64,000 nucleotides of DNA, taken from positions 992,001 to 1,056,000 of the forward strand of contig NZ_CP114285.2 of assembly GCF_027111255.2 (NCBI RefSeq), in the 5' to 3' direction. Below, piece by piece: positions 1-8,258 of the stretch; within the stretch, counting starts at the first letter, position 1; the number at the start of each line of letters is the position of its first letter. The notes beneath the pieces were generated by a model. It ran no database searches. It saw only the letters and a list, made by a program, of their open reading frames with translations, and was not told where the DNA came from. A program made the position numbers and the translations under genes. The DNA is from Flavobacterium flavigenum (GTDB lineage Bacteria; Bacteroidota; Bacteroidia; Flavobacteriales; Flavobacteriaceae).

Positions 1-399
1 ATGTTTGATTACGCTCCAGGCACCGTGATCTAATCCCCAGTGTTCGTCTAAATCGACCAAAACCGGATCTAATATTTTTTGGGTTTCCAGAGCCAGCTCG
101 GGACTTCCTTTTGCAGGATACTGCACATCAAAAAGCGCCTGCGGAAAACCTCCAAAATCATGGATTGTCCTTGGCATTTGCATTGAAGTTACTTTTGTGC
201 CTTTTGTAAACCAATGCGCCGAAATACATAAAATTGCATTCGGCTGCGGCAATGTTTTTGCCAGATTGCGAAAACCAGCTACAAACTGATTTTCTTCAAT
301 GGCATTCATAGGGCTGCCGTGTCCTAAAAACAGAACCGGCATTTTATCGGTATTCGAAAACACAGATGAAATCGAATGTAAGTCGTTTAGTGTTGTCAT
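1..399 (-). CDS. Extradiol dioxygenase, LigB/YgiD family (partial, C-terminus cut by window edge)
   Basis: The 133 visible codons form the N-terminal half of a zinc-dependent class III extradiol dioxygenase resembling the 4,5-DOPA dioxygenase YgiD. Family motifs visible are LGHGSPMNAIEEN (first metal His), CISAHW (second metal His), HDFGGFPQ and WGLDHGAW. The ATG at 399 gives a normal N-terminus for the family. The gene runs off the left edge, so the distal metal ligands cannot be checked. Such enzymes open catechol-type rings; the physiological substrate in Flavobacterium is not evident here. The AT-rich spacer to the next gene carries no clear promoter. Confidence 0.88.
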   Translation of the reverse strand, partial: MTTLNDLHSISSVFSNTDKMPVLFLGHGSPMNAIEENQFVAGFRNLAKTLPQPNAILCISAHWFTKGTKVTSMQMPRTIHDFGGFPQALFDVQYPAKGSPELALETQKILDPVLVDLDEHWGLDHGAWSVIKH

Positions 400-409
400 T
401 GTAAATAAA

Positions 410-489
410 TTTAAACACAAATTGCACAGATTTTCACTAATCTTAATCCAAAATCAATTCGTGCTAATTCGTGAAATTAGTGTTTTTAT
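410..489. repeat. AT-rich imperfect palindromic spacer
   Basis: This spacer downstream of the RecD-like gene contains AAACACAAATT near its left end and AATTAGTGTTT near its right end, so it can fold back. The inner text CACAGATTTTCACTA resembles CACAGATTTCACTA in the hairpin at 60163-60221. It may be a member of a dispersed flavobacterial intergenic repeat, or only a rho-independent-type hairpin. Confidence 0.35.
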
Positions 490-1895
490 TCCTCAAAACT
501 CTCGTCTTTAAATCCTATCAAATATAGCCTATTTTTAGCACGTGTCATAGCCGTATAAAGCCACCTGATGTAGTCACGATCGATTCCGTTTGGTAAATAA
601 GGCTGTTCGATAAAAACAGTATTCCACTGCCCTCCCTGCGATTTGTGACAGGTTATGGCGTAAGAGAATTTTACCTGCAGACCATTAAAATATTCGTTCT
701 CTTTAACTTTTTGAAATCTCTTGTATTTGGTTGTTTCATCAGCATAATCTTTCATGACTTCCTCATACAAACGATTAGATTCTTCATACGTTAAAGAGGG
801 TGATTCACTTTTTATGGTATCCAGAATCAAAACCGTTTCAAAAGGTTTCTGATCCGGATAATCAACCATTCTGATTTTGACTTTCGCAAAAGTAAATCCG
901 TATAATTCTTTGATTCCAAAAAGTTCCAGAATCTCAATAATATCTCCGTTGGCAATAAATCCGGCTTCATCGGTTTCCTTTAGCCAGAAGTAATTGTTCT
1001 TTACCACCATCAGAAAATCCCCAACCGATAGCTCGCTTTCTTTAAACAATATTCGGGTCCGGATTTGCTCATTATACTGGTTTGCTCTTTTGTTTGAACG
1101 CACAATAAAAGCAGTATCTTCAATACTATAATTGCTGTACGCAGTATTAATTGCATCCTGAATATCGTAACCATCGCTCAGGCGGACAATATCTTTAAAC
1201 TTTTTTACATTAAACCTAAATTCAGTTATAAACGATTCTTTCAATAGTTCACGCAATTCGGTAGCATTAAATAAAATCCCTGAATTTTCTTCCTGACGCA
1301 TTACTTCATCGAGTTCGATATGTTCAATTTCTTTATCGTAATGAATGCCTAAAGTCTGAATATCAAGTGCCGGGCTAATATCTAAATTCACCGGAGGCAG
1401 CTGAGCCGTGTCACCCAAAAGAATCATTTTACAATTCGTACCTGAATACACATAATTAATCAAATCATCTAAAAGAGAACCACTATCCAATGTACTGTCT
1501 GAAATCATCGAAGCTTCATCAACTATAAAAATGGTATTTTTATGCTTATTGACCTGTCTGGTAAAAGCGATTCCTCCACCCGATGATTTTTTAGGAAAAT
1601 ATATTTTTTTATGAATGGTAAATGCGGGATTATTCGAATAATTAGCAATGACTTTTGCCGCACGGCCGGTTGGCGCCAGCAGAACATATTTTTTATTGAT
1701 ATCCCCAAGATTATTCACAATTGTCGAAATCACGGTTGTTTTACCCGTTCCTGCATACCCCTTTAATACAAAAATGGTATCGTTTTGGGGCTCGGTCAAA
1801 AAAATAGCAATTTTCTGAAAAAAAATATCCTGTTTGTAAGTTGGTGCAAAAGGAAATCTTTTTTGCAGAACGCCATAAAATAATGCTGAATTCAT
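486..1895 (-). CDS. RecD-like superfamily 1 DNA helicase / AAA family ATPase
   Basis: A 469-residue P-loop helicase. Walker A GYAGTGKTT lies at about residues 46-54, the APTGRAA motif at 74-80 and Walker B IFIVDEAS at 122-129. The C-terminal UvrD-like part carries ITCHKSQGGQW and YTAMTRAK, typical of RecD/Pif1-like helicases acting 5'-3' on single-stranded DNA. No RecB or RecC is adjacent, so a stand-alone RecD2-like repair role is inferred. The start is placed at the ATG at 1895. A longer reading would begin with TTG at 1943, but that TTG is the -33 box of a strong promoter (1914-1943), so the longer form would not be transcribed. It is divergent from the DUF3822-rsmD pair. Confidence 0.9.
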   Translation of the reverse strand: MNSALFYGVLQKRFPFAPTYKQDIFFQKIAIFLTEPQNDTIFVLKGYAGTGKTTVISTIVNNLGDINKKYVLLAPTGRAAKVIANYSNNPAFTIHKKIYFPKKSSGGGIAFTRQVNKHKNTIFIVDEASMISDSTLDSGSLLDDLINYVYSGTNCKMILLGDTAQLPPVNLDISPALDIQTLGIHYDKEIEHIELDEVMRQEENSGILFNATELRELLKESFITEFRFNVKKFKDIVRLSDGYDIQDAINTAYSNYSIEDTAFIVRSNKRANQYNEQIRTRILFKESELSVGDFLMVVKNNYFWLKETDEAGFIANGDIIEILELFGIKELYGFTFAKVKIRMVDYPDQKPFETVLILDTIKSESPSLTYEESNRLYEEVMKDYADETTKYKRFQKVKENEYFNGLQVKFSYAITCHKSQGGQWNTVFIEQPYLPNGIDRDYIRWLYTAMTRAKNRLYLIGFKDESFEE

Positions 1896-1913
1896 AGGGG
1901 TAAAATTGAGGAA

Positions 1914-1943
1914 CAAAGTTACCAATTGCAATAACAATTTCAA
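1914..1943 (-). promoter_or_regulatory. Bacteroidetes-type promoter for the RecD-like gene
   Basis: On the minus strand, TTG (1941-1943), a 19-base spacer and TAACTTTG (1914-1921) match the flavobacterial consensus TTG-N17-23-TAnnTTTG. The predicted transcript starts about 15 bases upstream of the ATG at 1895. Confidence 0.8.
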
Positions 1944-2118
1944 GACAAAAAAATTAATAACAATTTCAATGTGTCTATCAAATGAATTTTGTAAAAACTA
2001 TTTGCGAATTTAATTTTAAAACCGTCACGATTGAATTTTATCAATATTTAATATTCCTATTTGTTTTTTTTACATTATCATTGAATTTTGATATTGTAAT
2101 TGTCATTGATTTTTGAAA

Positions 2119-2148
2119 TTGATATTGAAATTATTATTTGTAAGTTTG
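2119..2148 (+). promoter_or_regulatory. Bacteroidetes-type promoter for DUF3822-rsmD
   Basis: TTG (2119-2121), a 19-base spacer and TAAGTTTG (2141-2148) fit the flavobacterial consensus exactly. It lies 53 bases upstream of the ATG at 2202 and diverges from the RecD-like gene promoter. Confidence 0.8.
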
Positions 2149-2201
2149 TGTTCGAATTAAATTCTTTCCTTAAACTACTGTAAAGGATTATAAATCAAAT
2201 T

Positions 2202-3023
2202 ATGGCATTTCAGAACACCAATATTACATCCAAACTTTATAAAAAACTTTCTATTCAGGTTTCACTGACCGGATTTTCTTTTTGTTGTTTCGATACCCTG
2301 AACGACAGGATTACTTCATTCAGCGAAATTAAATTTGACGTTTCAAAAAAAACAACCAAAATAGAGGATCATTTCGCTGAAGCTTTCAAAAAATACCCGG
2401 AATTAAAAGATACCTATGATGACATTATGGTTATTCATAATAACAATCTTTCAACTTTTGTTCCTTCGGCACTTTTTGATGAAAATTATCTGGGCAGCTA
2501 TTTGCAATACACCACAAAAGTTTTTGAAACTGATTTTTTTACCTACGACGAAATTTCCAATTATCAAATGAATGCTGTTTATATTCCGTATATAAACATC
2601 AATAACTTTTTGATTGACAACGTTGGATCTTTTGATTACAAACATGTAAACAGCATTTTAGTCGAAAAATTACTTGAGGCTTCAAAAAACAATGATGACA
2701 AAAAAATGATTGTCAACTTTAATCCGGAACATTTTGAAATCATTGTAGTTGAAAATCAAAAACTGCTGTTATTCAATTCTTTTGAATACCAGACCCCGGA
2801 AGATTTTATTTATTATTTACTATTTACGGCCGAACAACTGAGTCTGAATCCGGAAATTTTCCCGCTCGAATTATTAGGCACTATTAATAAAAATGATCCG
2901 TTTTATGCTATTGCGTATAAATACATCCGAAATGTATCCTTTTTGGATGTAAGCACTTTACAGCAAAAAAACAACTTCTCGACTGCAGAAAATCAAAAAC
3001 ATTATATCTTATTTCAATCATGA
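2202..3023 (+). CDS. DUF3822 family protein
   Basis: A 273-residue protein recognised as the Bacteroidetes DUF3822 family. It has no signal peptide or membrane segment, so it is probably cytoplasmic. The N-terminal part (LSIQVSLTGFSFCCFD) and alternating strand/helix pattern are reminiscent of an actin-like ATPase fold, but no catalytic motif can be assigned. Its stop overlaps the rsmD start by four bases (ATGA), which indicates translational coupling. The tight linkage to an rRNA methyltransferase suggests a link to ribosome or RNA metabolism; that is inference only. Confidence 0.85.
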   Translation: MAFQNTNITSKLYKKLSIQVSLTGFSFCCFDTLNDRITSFSEIKFDVSKKTTKIEDHFAEAFKKYPELKDTYDDIMVIHNNNLSTFVPSALFDENYLGSYLQYTTKVFETDFFTYDEISNYQMNAVYIPYININNFLIDNVGSFDYKHVNSILVEKLLEASKNNDDKKMIVNFNPEHFEIIVVENQKLLLFNSFEYQTPEDFIYYLLFTAEQLSLNPEIFPLELLGTINKNDPFYAIAYKYIRNVSFLDVSTLQQKNNFSTAENQKHYILFQS

Positions 3024-3574
3024 GAATCATTTCTGGAAAATACAAAGGACGTCGCATTTTTCCGCCAAAAAACCTTCCGGTAAGACCTACGACTGATATG
3101 AGCAAAGAAGCATTATTTAATGTTTTGAACAATCATTTTAGTTTTGACGGCTTAAAAGTTTTAGATTTATTTTCGGGAACCGGAAACATCAGTTATGAAT
3201 TTGCTTCACGTGGAAGTGCGCCAATAACCTGTGTTGATGGCGATTTTGGATGCGTAAAATTCATTAAACAGATTTCTTCAGAATATGATTTTGATATTGC
3301 TGCCACCAAAAGTGATGTTTATAAGTTTCTGGAAAATTGCAAAACTTCTTATGATATTATATTTGCTGATCCGCCTTACGGATTAGAGCAGGCTGCATTT
3401 GAAAAAATTGTTCTTACCGTTTTCGAAAGAGAATTGCTTCATGAAGACGGAATGATGGTTATAGAACATTCTAAGTATACCAAAATGGATCATTTGAGTA
3501 ATTTTTCTTTTCAGAAAAGTTATGGAGGATCCTTTTTTAGTTTCTTCGAACTGAACTCAACTGGTGACGATTAA
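3020..3574 (+). CDS. rsmD: 16S rRNA (guanine(966)-N(2))-methyltransferase RsmD
   Basis: A 184-residue Rossmann methyltransferase of normal family length. MRIISGKYKGRRI at the N-terminus and VRPTTDMSKEALFNVL at 21-36 are RsmD hallmarks. The SAM-binding VLDLFSGTGN is at 47-56 and the catalytic DPPY motif at 117-120. It methylates G966 of 16S rRNA during 30S assembly. It is translationally coupled to DUF3822 and ends before a strong bidirectional terminator. Confidence 0.95.
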   Translation: MRIISGKYKGRRIFPPKNLPVRPTTDMSKEALFNVLNNHFSFDGLKVLDLFSGTGNISYEFASRGSAPITCVDGDFGCVKFIKQISSEYDFDIAATKSDVYKFLENCKTSYDIIFADPPYGLEQAAFEKIVLTVFERELLHEDGMMVIEHSKYTKMDHLSNFSFQKSYGGSFFSFFELNSTGDD

Positions 3575-3640
3575 GAACTTCCTGAGGATTCATCCGTAAA
3601 GTCAACAGAAGAAGAAGGATAATCGTTATCATTTACAATA

Positions 3641-3680
3641 AAAACAAAAGCCCTTTTATTTTCACAAGGGCTTTTGTTTT
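3641..3680. terminator. Bidirectional rho-independent terminator
   Basis: A perfect 15-bp inverted repeat (3641-3655 and 3666-3680, core AAAGCCCTT/AAGGGCTTT) with a 10-base loop, flanked by A- and T-runs. It serves the convergent rsmD and the outer-membrane protein gene at 3715. Confidence 0.88.
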
Positions 3681-3714
3681 TATATAGCTTAAACATAAAA
3701 AGCTTAGGTTTAAA

Positions 3715-4257
3715 TTATTTTCCGATTACCCAACCTAAAGTAAAATTTCCTATCAGAACAAATTCTGTTTCATATTTATCGAAATTAACTCCCGGTCCGA
3801 CGTTGAATTCAAGATTAAACCTTCCTTTATATGTACGCTGCAATCCCCAAAGCGCTCCAATGGTAAACGAAGGAATAACTTCTCTGTAATCATCATTTGT
3901 AGAAATAGACTCAAAATTATAAATCGCATTGGCAGCTAAAAAATTTCCTGAATTACGTGCAGTTCTTTTTCCTTTTTCAGCTCGTTTTTCAAGATTGTAA
4001 TAATGACGAAACTGTTCGTTTATATTGGGATAAAAAGCAAAATTTGAATTATCCGAATTTGATGAATATCCTAAGCCAATGCTTGCCTCGGAATATAATG
4101 TATTCTTTGCGTCAAAACCATGTTCCCAAACAAATCCCGGGAGTAACATATTAATTTTAAATTGATTTTTTACTACAGAAACCGAAGTTTCATCCTGGGC
4201 ATGAACAGCATTTATTGAAAGAACAGACAAAAGTAAAAATAAGTACGTTTTTTTCAT
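3715..4257 (-). CDS. Putative outer-membrane beta-barrel protein
   Basis: A 180-residue protein with a signal peptide (MKKTYLFLLLSVLSINAVHA, cleavage before QDET) followed by amphipathic strands such as LYSEASIGLGYSS, FNLEFNVGPGVNF and FVLIGNFTLGWVIGK. The aromatic/hydrophobic C-terminal strand is typical of small outer-membrane barrels. No specific family is recognised. A TATTTTTG -7-like element lies at 4281-4288 on the minus strand, without a good -33 TTG. It is monocistronic and faces rsmD across a shared terminator. Confidence 0.72.
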   Translation of the reverse strand: MKKTYLFLLLSVLSINAVHAQDETSVSVVKNQFKINMLLPGFVWEHGFDAKNTLYSEASIGLGYSSNSDNSNFAFYPNINEQFRHYYNLEKRAEKGKRTARNSGNFLAANAIYNFESISTNDDYREVIPSFTIGALWGLQRTYKGRFNLEFNVGPGVNFDKYETEFVLIGNFTLGWVIGK

Positions 4258-4435
4258 TTTTTAGTTTTTAGAGGAAGGCGCAAAAATACTATTTAAATAA
4301 GACGAAACTAAAAAAAGAATATTATTTTCTTACATTTTTACTGTCTGAAAATCATATAAGGTTTGTAAATAATTGTATAACAGATTAGAAGATTTTATAG
4401 GATAAATTTGAATTGAACATTAAAATCAAAAAATC

Positions 4436-4630
4436 ATGAACCTAAAAAGATTTTTCGGAGGATTACTGACAATTCTCGGAATAGTTGGACTTATTTATAC
4501 TGCAGTAATTTTTGCAGACACTTCCGGAGGAACACGTGATATTAAATCGCTTATTATTTACGGAATACTTGGAATTATTTTTTTTACATCAGGAATCAGT
4601 TTAGTACGTACAACCAAAGACGAATCCTAG
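4436..4630 (+). CDS. Small two-helix membrane protein
   Basis: A 64-residue protein with two hydrophobic segments (about residues 7-27 and 40-57) joined by a short loop containing DTSGGTRDIKS. The pattern is conserved-looking for small flavobacterial membrane proteins, but the function is unknown. A TAAATTTG -7-like element at 4403-4410 precedes it. It ends at a hairpin shared with the convergent symporter gene. Confidence 0.7.
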   Translation: MNLKRFFGGLLTILGIVGLIYTAVIFADTSGGTRDIKSLIIYGILGIIFFTSGISLVRTTKDES

Positions 4631-4668
4631 ATTTTAAATACCACACTCTAAATACCACAAGTTAAACT

Positions 4669-4716
4669 CACAAAGCGCTTAAGCAGATACGAAAGTATTA
4701 AACTTAGCGCTTTGTG
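4669..4716. terminator. Hairpin between convergent genes
   Basis: CACAAAGCGCT (4669-4679) pairs with AGCGCTTTGTG (4706-4716), an 11-bp stem, between the small membrane protein and the SDF symporter. It probably terminates transcription in both directions; a U-run is weak on either side. Confidence 0.6.
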
Positions 4717-4731
4717 TATTTATAATAAAAA

Positions 4732-5979
4732 TTATTCATGAACCGGATTCAGATTCAGTTCTATAAAATCCTTTTCCGTTTTTGAAATTATTAGGGTCGC
4801 AACTGTATTTCCAATCAAATTGGTTATCGCCCTTGCTTCGCTCATAAATTTATCAACGCCCAGCAAGAAAGCCAGTCCTTCAACCGGAATTTTATGTAAT
4901 GCCGTTAAAGTCGAAGCTAACACAATAAATCCGCTTCCGGTCACTCCCGCCGCCCCTTTTGAAGTAATCATCAAAATGCCGATGACGGTCAAAATTTCAA
5001 AAAAACTCAAATGGACATCATACAACTGTGCGATAAAAATCACCGACATTGACAAGTAAATAGAAGTTCCGTCGAGATTAAATGAATATCCTGTGGGAAT
5101 CACCAATCCCACAACCGATTTGCTGCAACCCATTTGCTCCAGTTTCACCATTATACCTGGCAAAGCGGCTTCAGAAGAAGAAGTTCCAAGAACCAATAAA
5201 AGTTCTTCTTTGATGTATTTTAAAATCGGCAGCATATTGATTTTGTAATATTTCAAAAGACCGCCTAGAATCAAAAATACAAATAAAGCCATTGTAATAT
5301 AAACACACAGCATCAGCTTACCAAGCGGAATCAAAGTTTCCAGTCCAAATTTTCCAATTGTGTAAGCCATTCCTCCAAAAGCACCAAGCGGAGCGAAATA
5401 CATCACATATTTTAATCCGGTAAAAACAACTTTTGAAAAGCGTTCCAAAACTAAAATCGTCTGCTCTCTCTTTTGATAAAAATTCAAAGCTATACCACAA
5501 ACTATTGCAGCCAGAAGAACCTGCAGCGTAAAATTCGAAAAGAAAAACTGCAGCCACGAAAAGTTTTCTGCCGCATGATTCGTGTACTTGCTTGCATCCT
5601 GTAAATCCAATCCTGATTTATCTATTTTTCCGGGTTGAAATAAATAAGCCACTGCCACACCAATTGCTAAAGCAATAGTTGAAACCACTTCAAAATAAGC
5701 CAAAGATTTTACCCCTATTCGTCCCACTTTCTTCAGGTTTCCCATTCCGGAAATTCCCAAAACAATCGTCAGGAAAATAATCGGACCAATAAATAACTTG
5801 ATAATATCGACAAATGTATCTCCAACAATTTTCATTTTCACACCATTTTCAGGAGAAAAATGTCCGAGCAAAACACCTGCAATAATCGAAATTAAAACCC
5901 AGAAAGTAAGATTAGTTACTACTGAACGAAAAATTGATTTCTTAGTTTTTGAAGAAAACTTGGGAGAATTTACATTCAT
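4732..5979 (-). CDS. Dicarboxylate/amino acid:cation symporter (SDF family)
   Basis: A 415-residue transporter of the sodium/proton:dicarboxylate symporter family, of normal length with about eight hydrophobic spans plus two re-entrant loops. Signatures are the serine-rich GTSSSEAALPG hairpin, PTGYSFNLDGTSIYLS (cation/substrate site), SKGAAGVTGSGFIVL and VDKFMSEARAITNLIGN. The last motif resembles DctA/GltP more than SstT. It is expected to import C4-dicarboxylates, glutamate or aspartate; the substrate cannot be fixed from sequence. It is monocistronic, between a shared hairpin and RNase P RNA. Confidence 0.93.
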   Translation of the reverse strand: MNVNSPKFSSKTKKSIFRSVVTNLTFWVLISIIAGVLLGHFSPENGVKMKIVGDTFVDIIKLFIGPIIFLTIVLGISGMGNLKKVGRIGVKSLAYFEVVSTIALAIGVAVAYLFQPGKIDKSGLDLQDASKYTNHAAENFSWLQFFFSNFTLQVLLAAIVCGIALNFYQKREQTILVLERFSKVVFTGLKYVMYFAPLGAFGGMAYTIGKFGLETLIPLGKLMLCVYITMALFVFLILGGLLKYYKINMLPILKYIKEELLLVLGTSSSEAALPGIMVKLEQMGCSKSVVGLVIPTGYSFNLDGTSIYLSMSVIFIAQLYDVHLSFFEILTVIGILMITSKGAAGVTGSGFIVLASTLTALHKIPVEGLAFLLGVDKFMSEARAITNLIGNTVATLIISKTEKDFIELNLNPVHE

Positions 5980-6015
5980 GAAAATGAGTTAGCGCTTTCA
6001 CAAATATATAAAAAA

Positions 6016-6335
6016 TGCAGACCTGTAAGCCGGATTCTGTTCTTGTCCCGCCTAAGCGAAACAATACCTTATCATTTATCTAGATTCCGAATTACTTCGG
6101 AACTCAAGCTACCTACCCTTCAGCAACGAACGAGAAGCCCTTAAATGCTGATATACTTGGTATTTCACCGCATAGAGTTTACCTGGTTTCACTACAGCAT
6201 TACCTGTACATACTTTCTGTTGCACTTGTCCTTGCCTTATTACTAAGACCGACGGGTGTTACCCGCTATGCTTCTCTGTGGTGTCCGGACTTTCCTCCCT
6301 CCCGATGAATCGGAACGACGATAAGGCGGTCTGCG
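6016..6335 (-). ncRNA. rnpB: RNase P RNA (bacterial class A)
   Basis: The minus strand carries the universal catalytic-core strings of bacterial RNase P RNA: GAGGGAGGAAAGTCCGGACA near the 5' side and AGAATCCGGCTTACAGGTCT near the 3' end. P1 forms between GCAGACC at the 5' end and GGTCTGC at the 3' end. The length of about 320 nt is reasonable. The RNA processes tRNA 5' ends with the RnpA protein, which is not in this window. Ends are placed from the P1 helix and the -7 box at 6339-6346 and may be off by a few bases. Confidence 0.95.
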
Positions 6336-6338
6336 CTG

Positions 6339-6346
6339 CAAAAGTA
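6339..6346 (-). promoter_or_regulatory. -7 element for rnpB
   Basis: TACTTTTG on the minus strand fits TAnnTTTG and sits directly upstream of the RNase P RNA 5' end. A clean -33 TTG at the usual distance is not seen (TTA is nearest). Confidence 0.6.
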
Positions 6347-6461
6347 ACACTTTATCACCGAAGAAGCTAAAATATAAATTTCAGATTTCCTTACATTTTC
6401 TTAACCCATTAATTTCAAATTGGTTATCTTTAAGATTCTATAATTTTAAATACAGTTTATT

Positions 6462-6755
6462 ATGAAAAGAATGTATCATTACGCAACTGTTTCAAAGGCT
6501 TTAGATCAATTGCATGAAAAAGGGTTTACGTGCGATTTCAATCGAAATGCAGACGTGATTAAAAAAAATCCTGAAAAATTTGAAATTGTTCATGTGTATC
6601 GATACGAAGGGGAATCAGACCCGGGCGATGAGGCAGTTGTATACGGAATTAAATCAACTACAGGTAAAAAAGGAGTCTATGTAGCCGGCTTTTCTGCTGA
6701 TTCAGATCAGGAAACCGCTAAATTTTTATTTGATTTAAGTATTAGGGGAAGGTAG
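6462..6755 (+). CDS. Small conserved protein (often mislabelled PRPP synthetase)
   Basis: A 97-residue protein with features such as [33 protein letters not shown] and [12 protein letters not shown]. Similar short Bacteroidetes proteins are commonly labelled phosphoribosylpyrophosphate synthetase. It is far too short for that enzyme (about 310 residues) and lacks the PRPP loop, so the label should not be trusted. It is probably soluble, with no signal peptide. The function is unknown. It ends at a strong 18-bp hairpin. Confidence 0.75.
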   Translation: MKRMYHYATVSKALDQLHEKGFTCDFNRNADVIKKNPEKFEIVHVYRYEGESDPGDEAVVYGIKSTTGKKGVYVAGFSADSDQETAKFLFDLSIRGR

Positions 6756-6790
6756 AATTTAAAATTCCAATTGTTAAACTTAGACAAAAT

Positions 6791-6840
6791 AAAATTCCAA
6801 ATTCCAATGTTACATTTGTACTATTGGAATTTGGAATTTT
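6791..6840. terminator. Bidirectional terminator with 18-bp stem
   Basis: A perfect 18-bp inverted repeat (6791-6808 / 6823-6840, core ATTCCAAATTCCAAT) with a 14-base loop, followed by T-rich sequence, lies between the convergent genes at 6462 and 6861. Confidence 0.85.
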
Positions 6841-6860
6841 TTTATTGAATTTTTTCAATT

Positions 6861-7232
6861 TTATAATGTTGGTATTTTTAGTTTCCATCCCGGCTGTATC
6901 AGATCCGGATTTGAAATAATATCTTTATTGGCTTCAAAAATATCCTGCCAGGAAACGCCGTATGATTTAGCAATTTTAGAAAGCGAATCGCCGTTTTCAA
7001 CAGTATATTCCCTTAAAACTCCCTGCGTAACTTCGATGTTCATTACCACATCCGCTGATCTGTAATCGGGATCTATATTATTGTACGTATCCCACAGTTT
7101 GTCTTTATCAGCGACTGACTTAGCGTTGCCATCAATGTATAATACATTGTTTTGTTCTCTTACCTGTAAGGTATCTACTCCTAAATCGGCAGCCAGATTA
7201 ATTAATTCACTGTATTTATGCTGTAAGCCCAT
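6861..7232 (-). CDS. BON-LysM protein, Kbp (YgaU)-like
   Basis: A 123-residue soluble protein. An N-terminal BON-like domain (about 5-68, VREQNNVLYIDGNAKS) is followed by a C-terminal LysM domain (about 74-121, YTVENGDSLSKIAKSYGV and NPDLIQPGWKLKIP). This is the architecture of the E. coli K+-binding protein Kbp/YgaU. No signal peptide is visible, so a cytoplasmic K+ sensor role is plausible by analogy. It starts six bases after the BON lipoprotein gene, so the two are almost certainly one transcript. Confidence 0.85.
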   Translation of the reverse strand: MGLQHKYSELINLAADLGVDTLQVREQNNVLYIDGNAKSVADKDKLWDTYNNIDPDYRSADVVMNIEVTQGVLREYTVENGDSLSKIAKSYGVSWQDIFEANKDIISNPDLIQPGWKLKIPTL

Positions 7233-7238
7233 AACGAT

Positions 7239-7718
7239 TTATTTAATTATTAATTTGTTGTCGACTTTTTGAGGTTTCAATTCCTGTATGCTTTGGATTA
7301 ACGGCTGTAACTGGCTTCTTTTAATTTCTCCGGAAAGCGTAACCACACCACCCACAACTGTCGCACTTACACCATCATAAGATTTAATGACTTTACCAAC
7401 CGATTTATCTAAATCAGCATCCGAATTGATAATAACAGCCGCAGCGGCAGGTTCTTCATTTGCAACCGGAAACTGGCAATTATTCACCACCGATTTTACT
7501 CCTTTAACCGCTTTCACAGAACGTTCAATGTTTTTCTTAAAAGCATCATCTTCGCAGGTTCCCACAATGGTTGCAACACCTTCATGAATCGTAACCTGCA
7601 CTTCAGGTGCATCTGCTAATTTTTCATTAATTTCTTTTTGAATATCTGCATCTTTAGGCGTGCAAGCCAGTAAAGTAAGAGGAAGACTTATTCCCAATGC
7701 AATTGATTTGAATTTCAT
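7239..7718 (-). CDS. Lipoprotein with two BON domains
   Basis: A 159-residue protein with a lipoprotein signal (LPLTLLAC, Cys19). Two BON repeats follow, about 27-82 (VQVTIHEGVATIVGTCED) and about 100-158 (GVSATVVGGVVTLSGEIKRS), separated by an Ala/Pro-rich linker. BON domains associate with membranes or other envelope proteins; OsmY is a related stress protein. It is the first gene of a two-gene unit with the Kbp-like gene. It lacks the DUF and phosphate motifs of known transport lipoproteins. Confidence 0.85.
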   Translation of the reverse strand: MKFKSIALGISLPLTLLACTPKDADIQKEINEKLADAPEVQVTIHEGVATIVGTCEDDAFKKNIERSVKAVKGVKSVVNNCQFPVANEEPAAAAVIINSDADLDKSVGKVIKSYDGVSATVVGGVVTLSGEIKRSQLQPLIQSIQELKPQKVDNKLIIK

Positions 7719-7794
7719 AATACTATTTTTTAATAATTATCTGTTTTAAAATTAAACAGACTACTACTCAAAATTTTATATGATTATCCATAAA

Positions 7795-7807
7795 GATTTA
7801 TATGGTT
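7795..7807 (+). repeat. 13-bp direct repeat, left copy
   Basis: GATTTATATGGTT recurs exactly at 8242-8254, 447 bases away, so the two copies flank the small gene at 7935-8165. The right copy runs into the IS256 target site. Confidence 0.4.
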
Positions 7808-7934
7808 TTCAGTAGATCGATCTTTTTCAAACTCAAAATTAAAAGCATGCACCATTAATTCTGTAAAGCATTTGAATAATAATATAACTCGTTTATTTCT
7901 AAGCAGATGTATTTTTATAAAAAAATTAGAAATC

Positions 7935-8165
7935 ATGATACATCAATTAAAACCTTCAATATTAGTAGAAACACCACTAGGAACTGGCCAGGCCATTTTT
8001 CTTATCGATTACGGAATGCATCAGAATACGTGTTGGGTTGTAGCTTTGCAAGAAAATGGAGTTATCAAGCATTTTGACTGTAACGATGTAATTCTTTCTA
8101 CAAATTACACATATGGTATGAATCTTAGAAAAAATAATTTTGAAGACAAAAAAGAAGTTACTTAA
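7935..8165 (+). CDS. Small hypothetical protein
   Basis: A 76-residue protein beginning MIHQLKPSILVETPLGTG. The ATG at 7935 is preferred because the in-frame sequence upstream of it (from 7872) is AT-rich and low in coding character. It is predicted to be a small beta-rich soluble protein, with FLIDYGMHQNTCWVVAL and GVIKHFDCNDVILS strands. Function unknown; no paralogue in the window. It sits about 90 bases upstream of the IS256 element. Confidence 0.65.
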   Translation: MIHQLKPSILVETPLGTGQAIFLIDYGMHQNTCWVVALQENGVIKHFDCNDVILSTNYTYGMNLRKNNFEDKKEVT

Positions 8166-8250
8166 TATAACTTTACAATTGTTTTCTATGCTTTTGAAGT
8201 AATCAAACTCATTAATGAGTGGGACAACGAAATAACAAGAGGATTTATAT

Positions 8251-8258
8251 GGTTCACA
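8251..8258. repeat. Target-site duplication, left
   Basis: The 8-bp sequence GGTTCACA directly abuts the left end of the IS and is repeated exactly at 9599-9606 at its right end. Confidence 0.9.

Noticed and set aside
1896..1943. TTG start at 1943 for the RecD-like protein
   Set aside because: This TTG is the -33 element of a consensus promoter, so it precedes the transcript.
6462..6755. Label phosphoribosylpyrophosphate synthetase for the 97-residue protein
   Set aside because: Too short and lacks the PRPP-binding loop.
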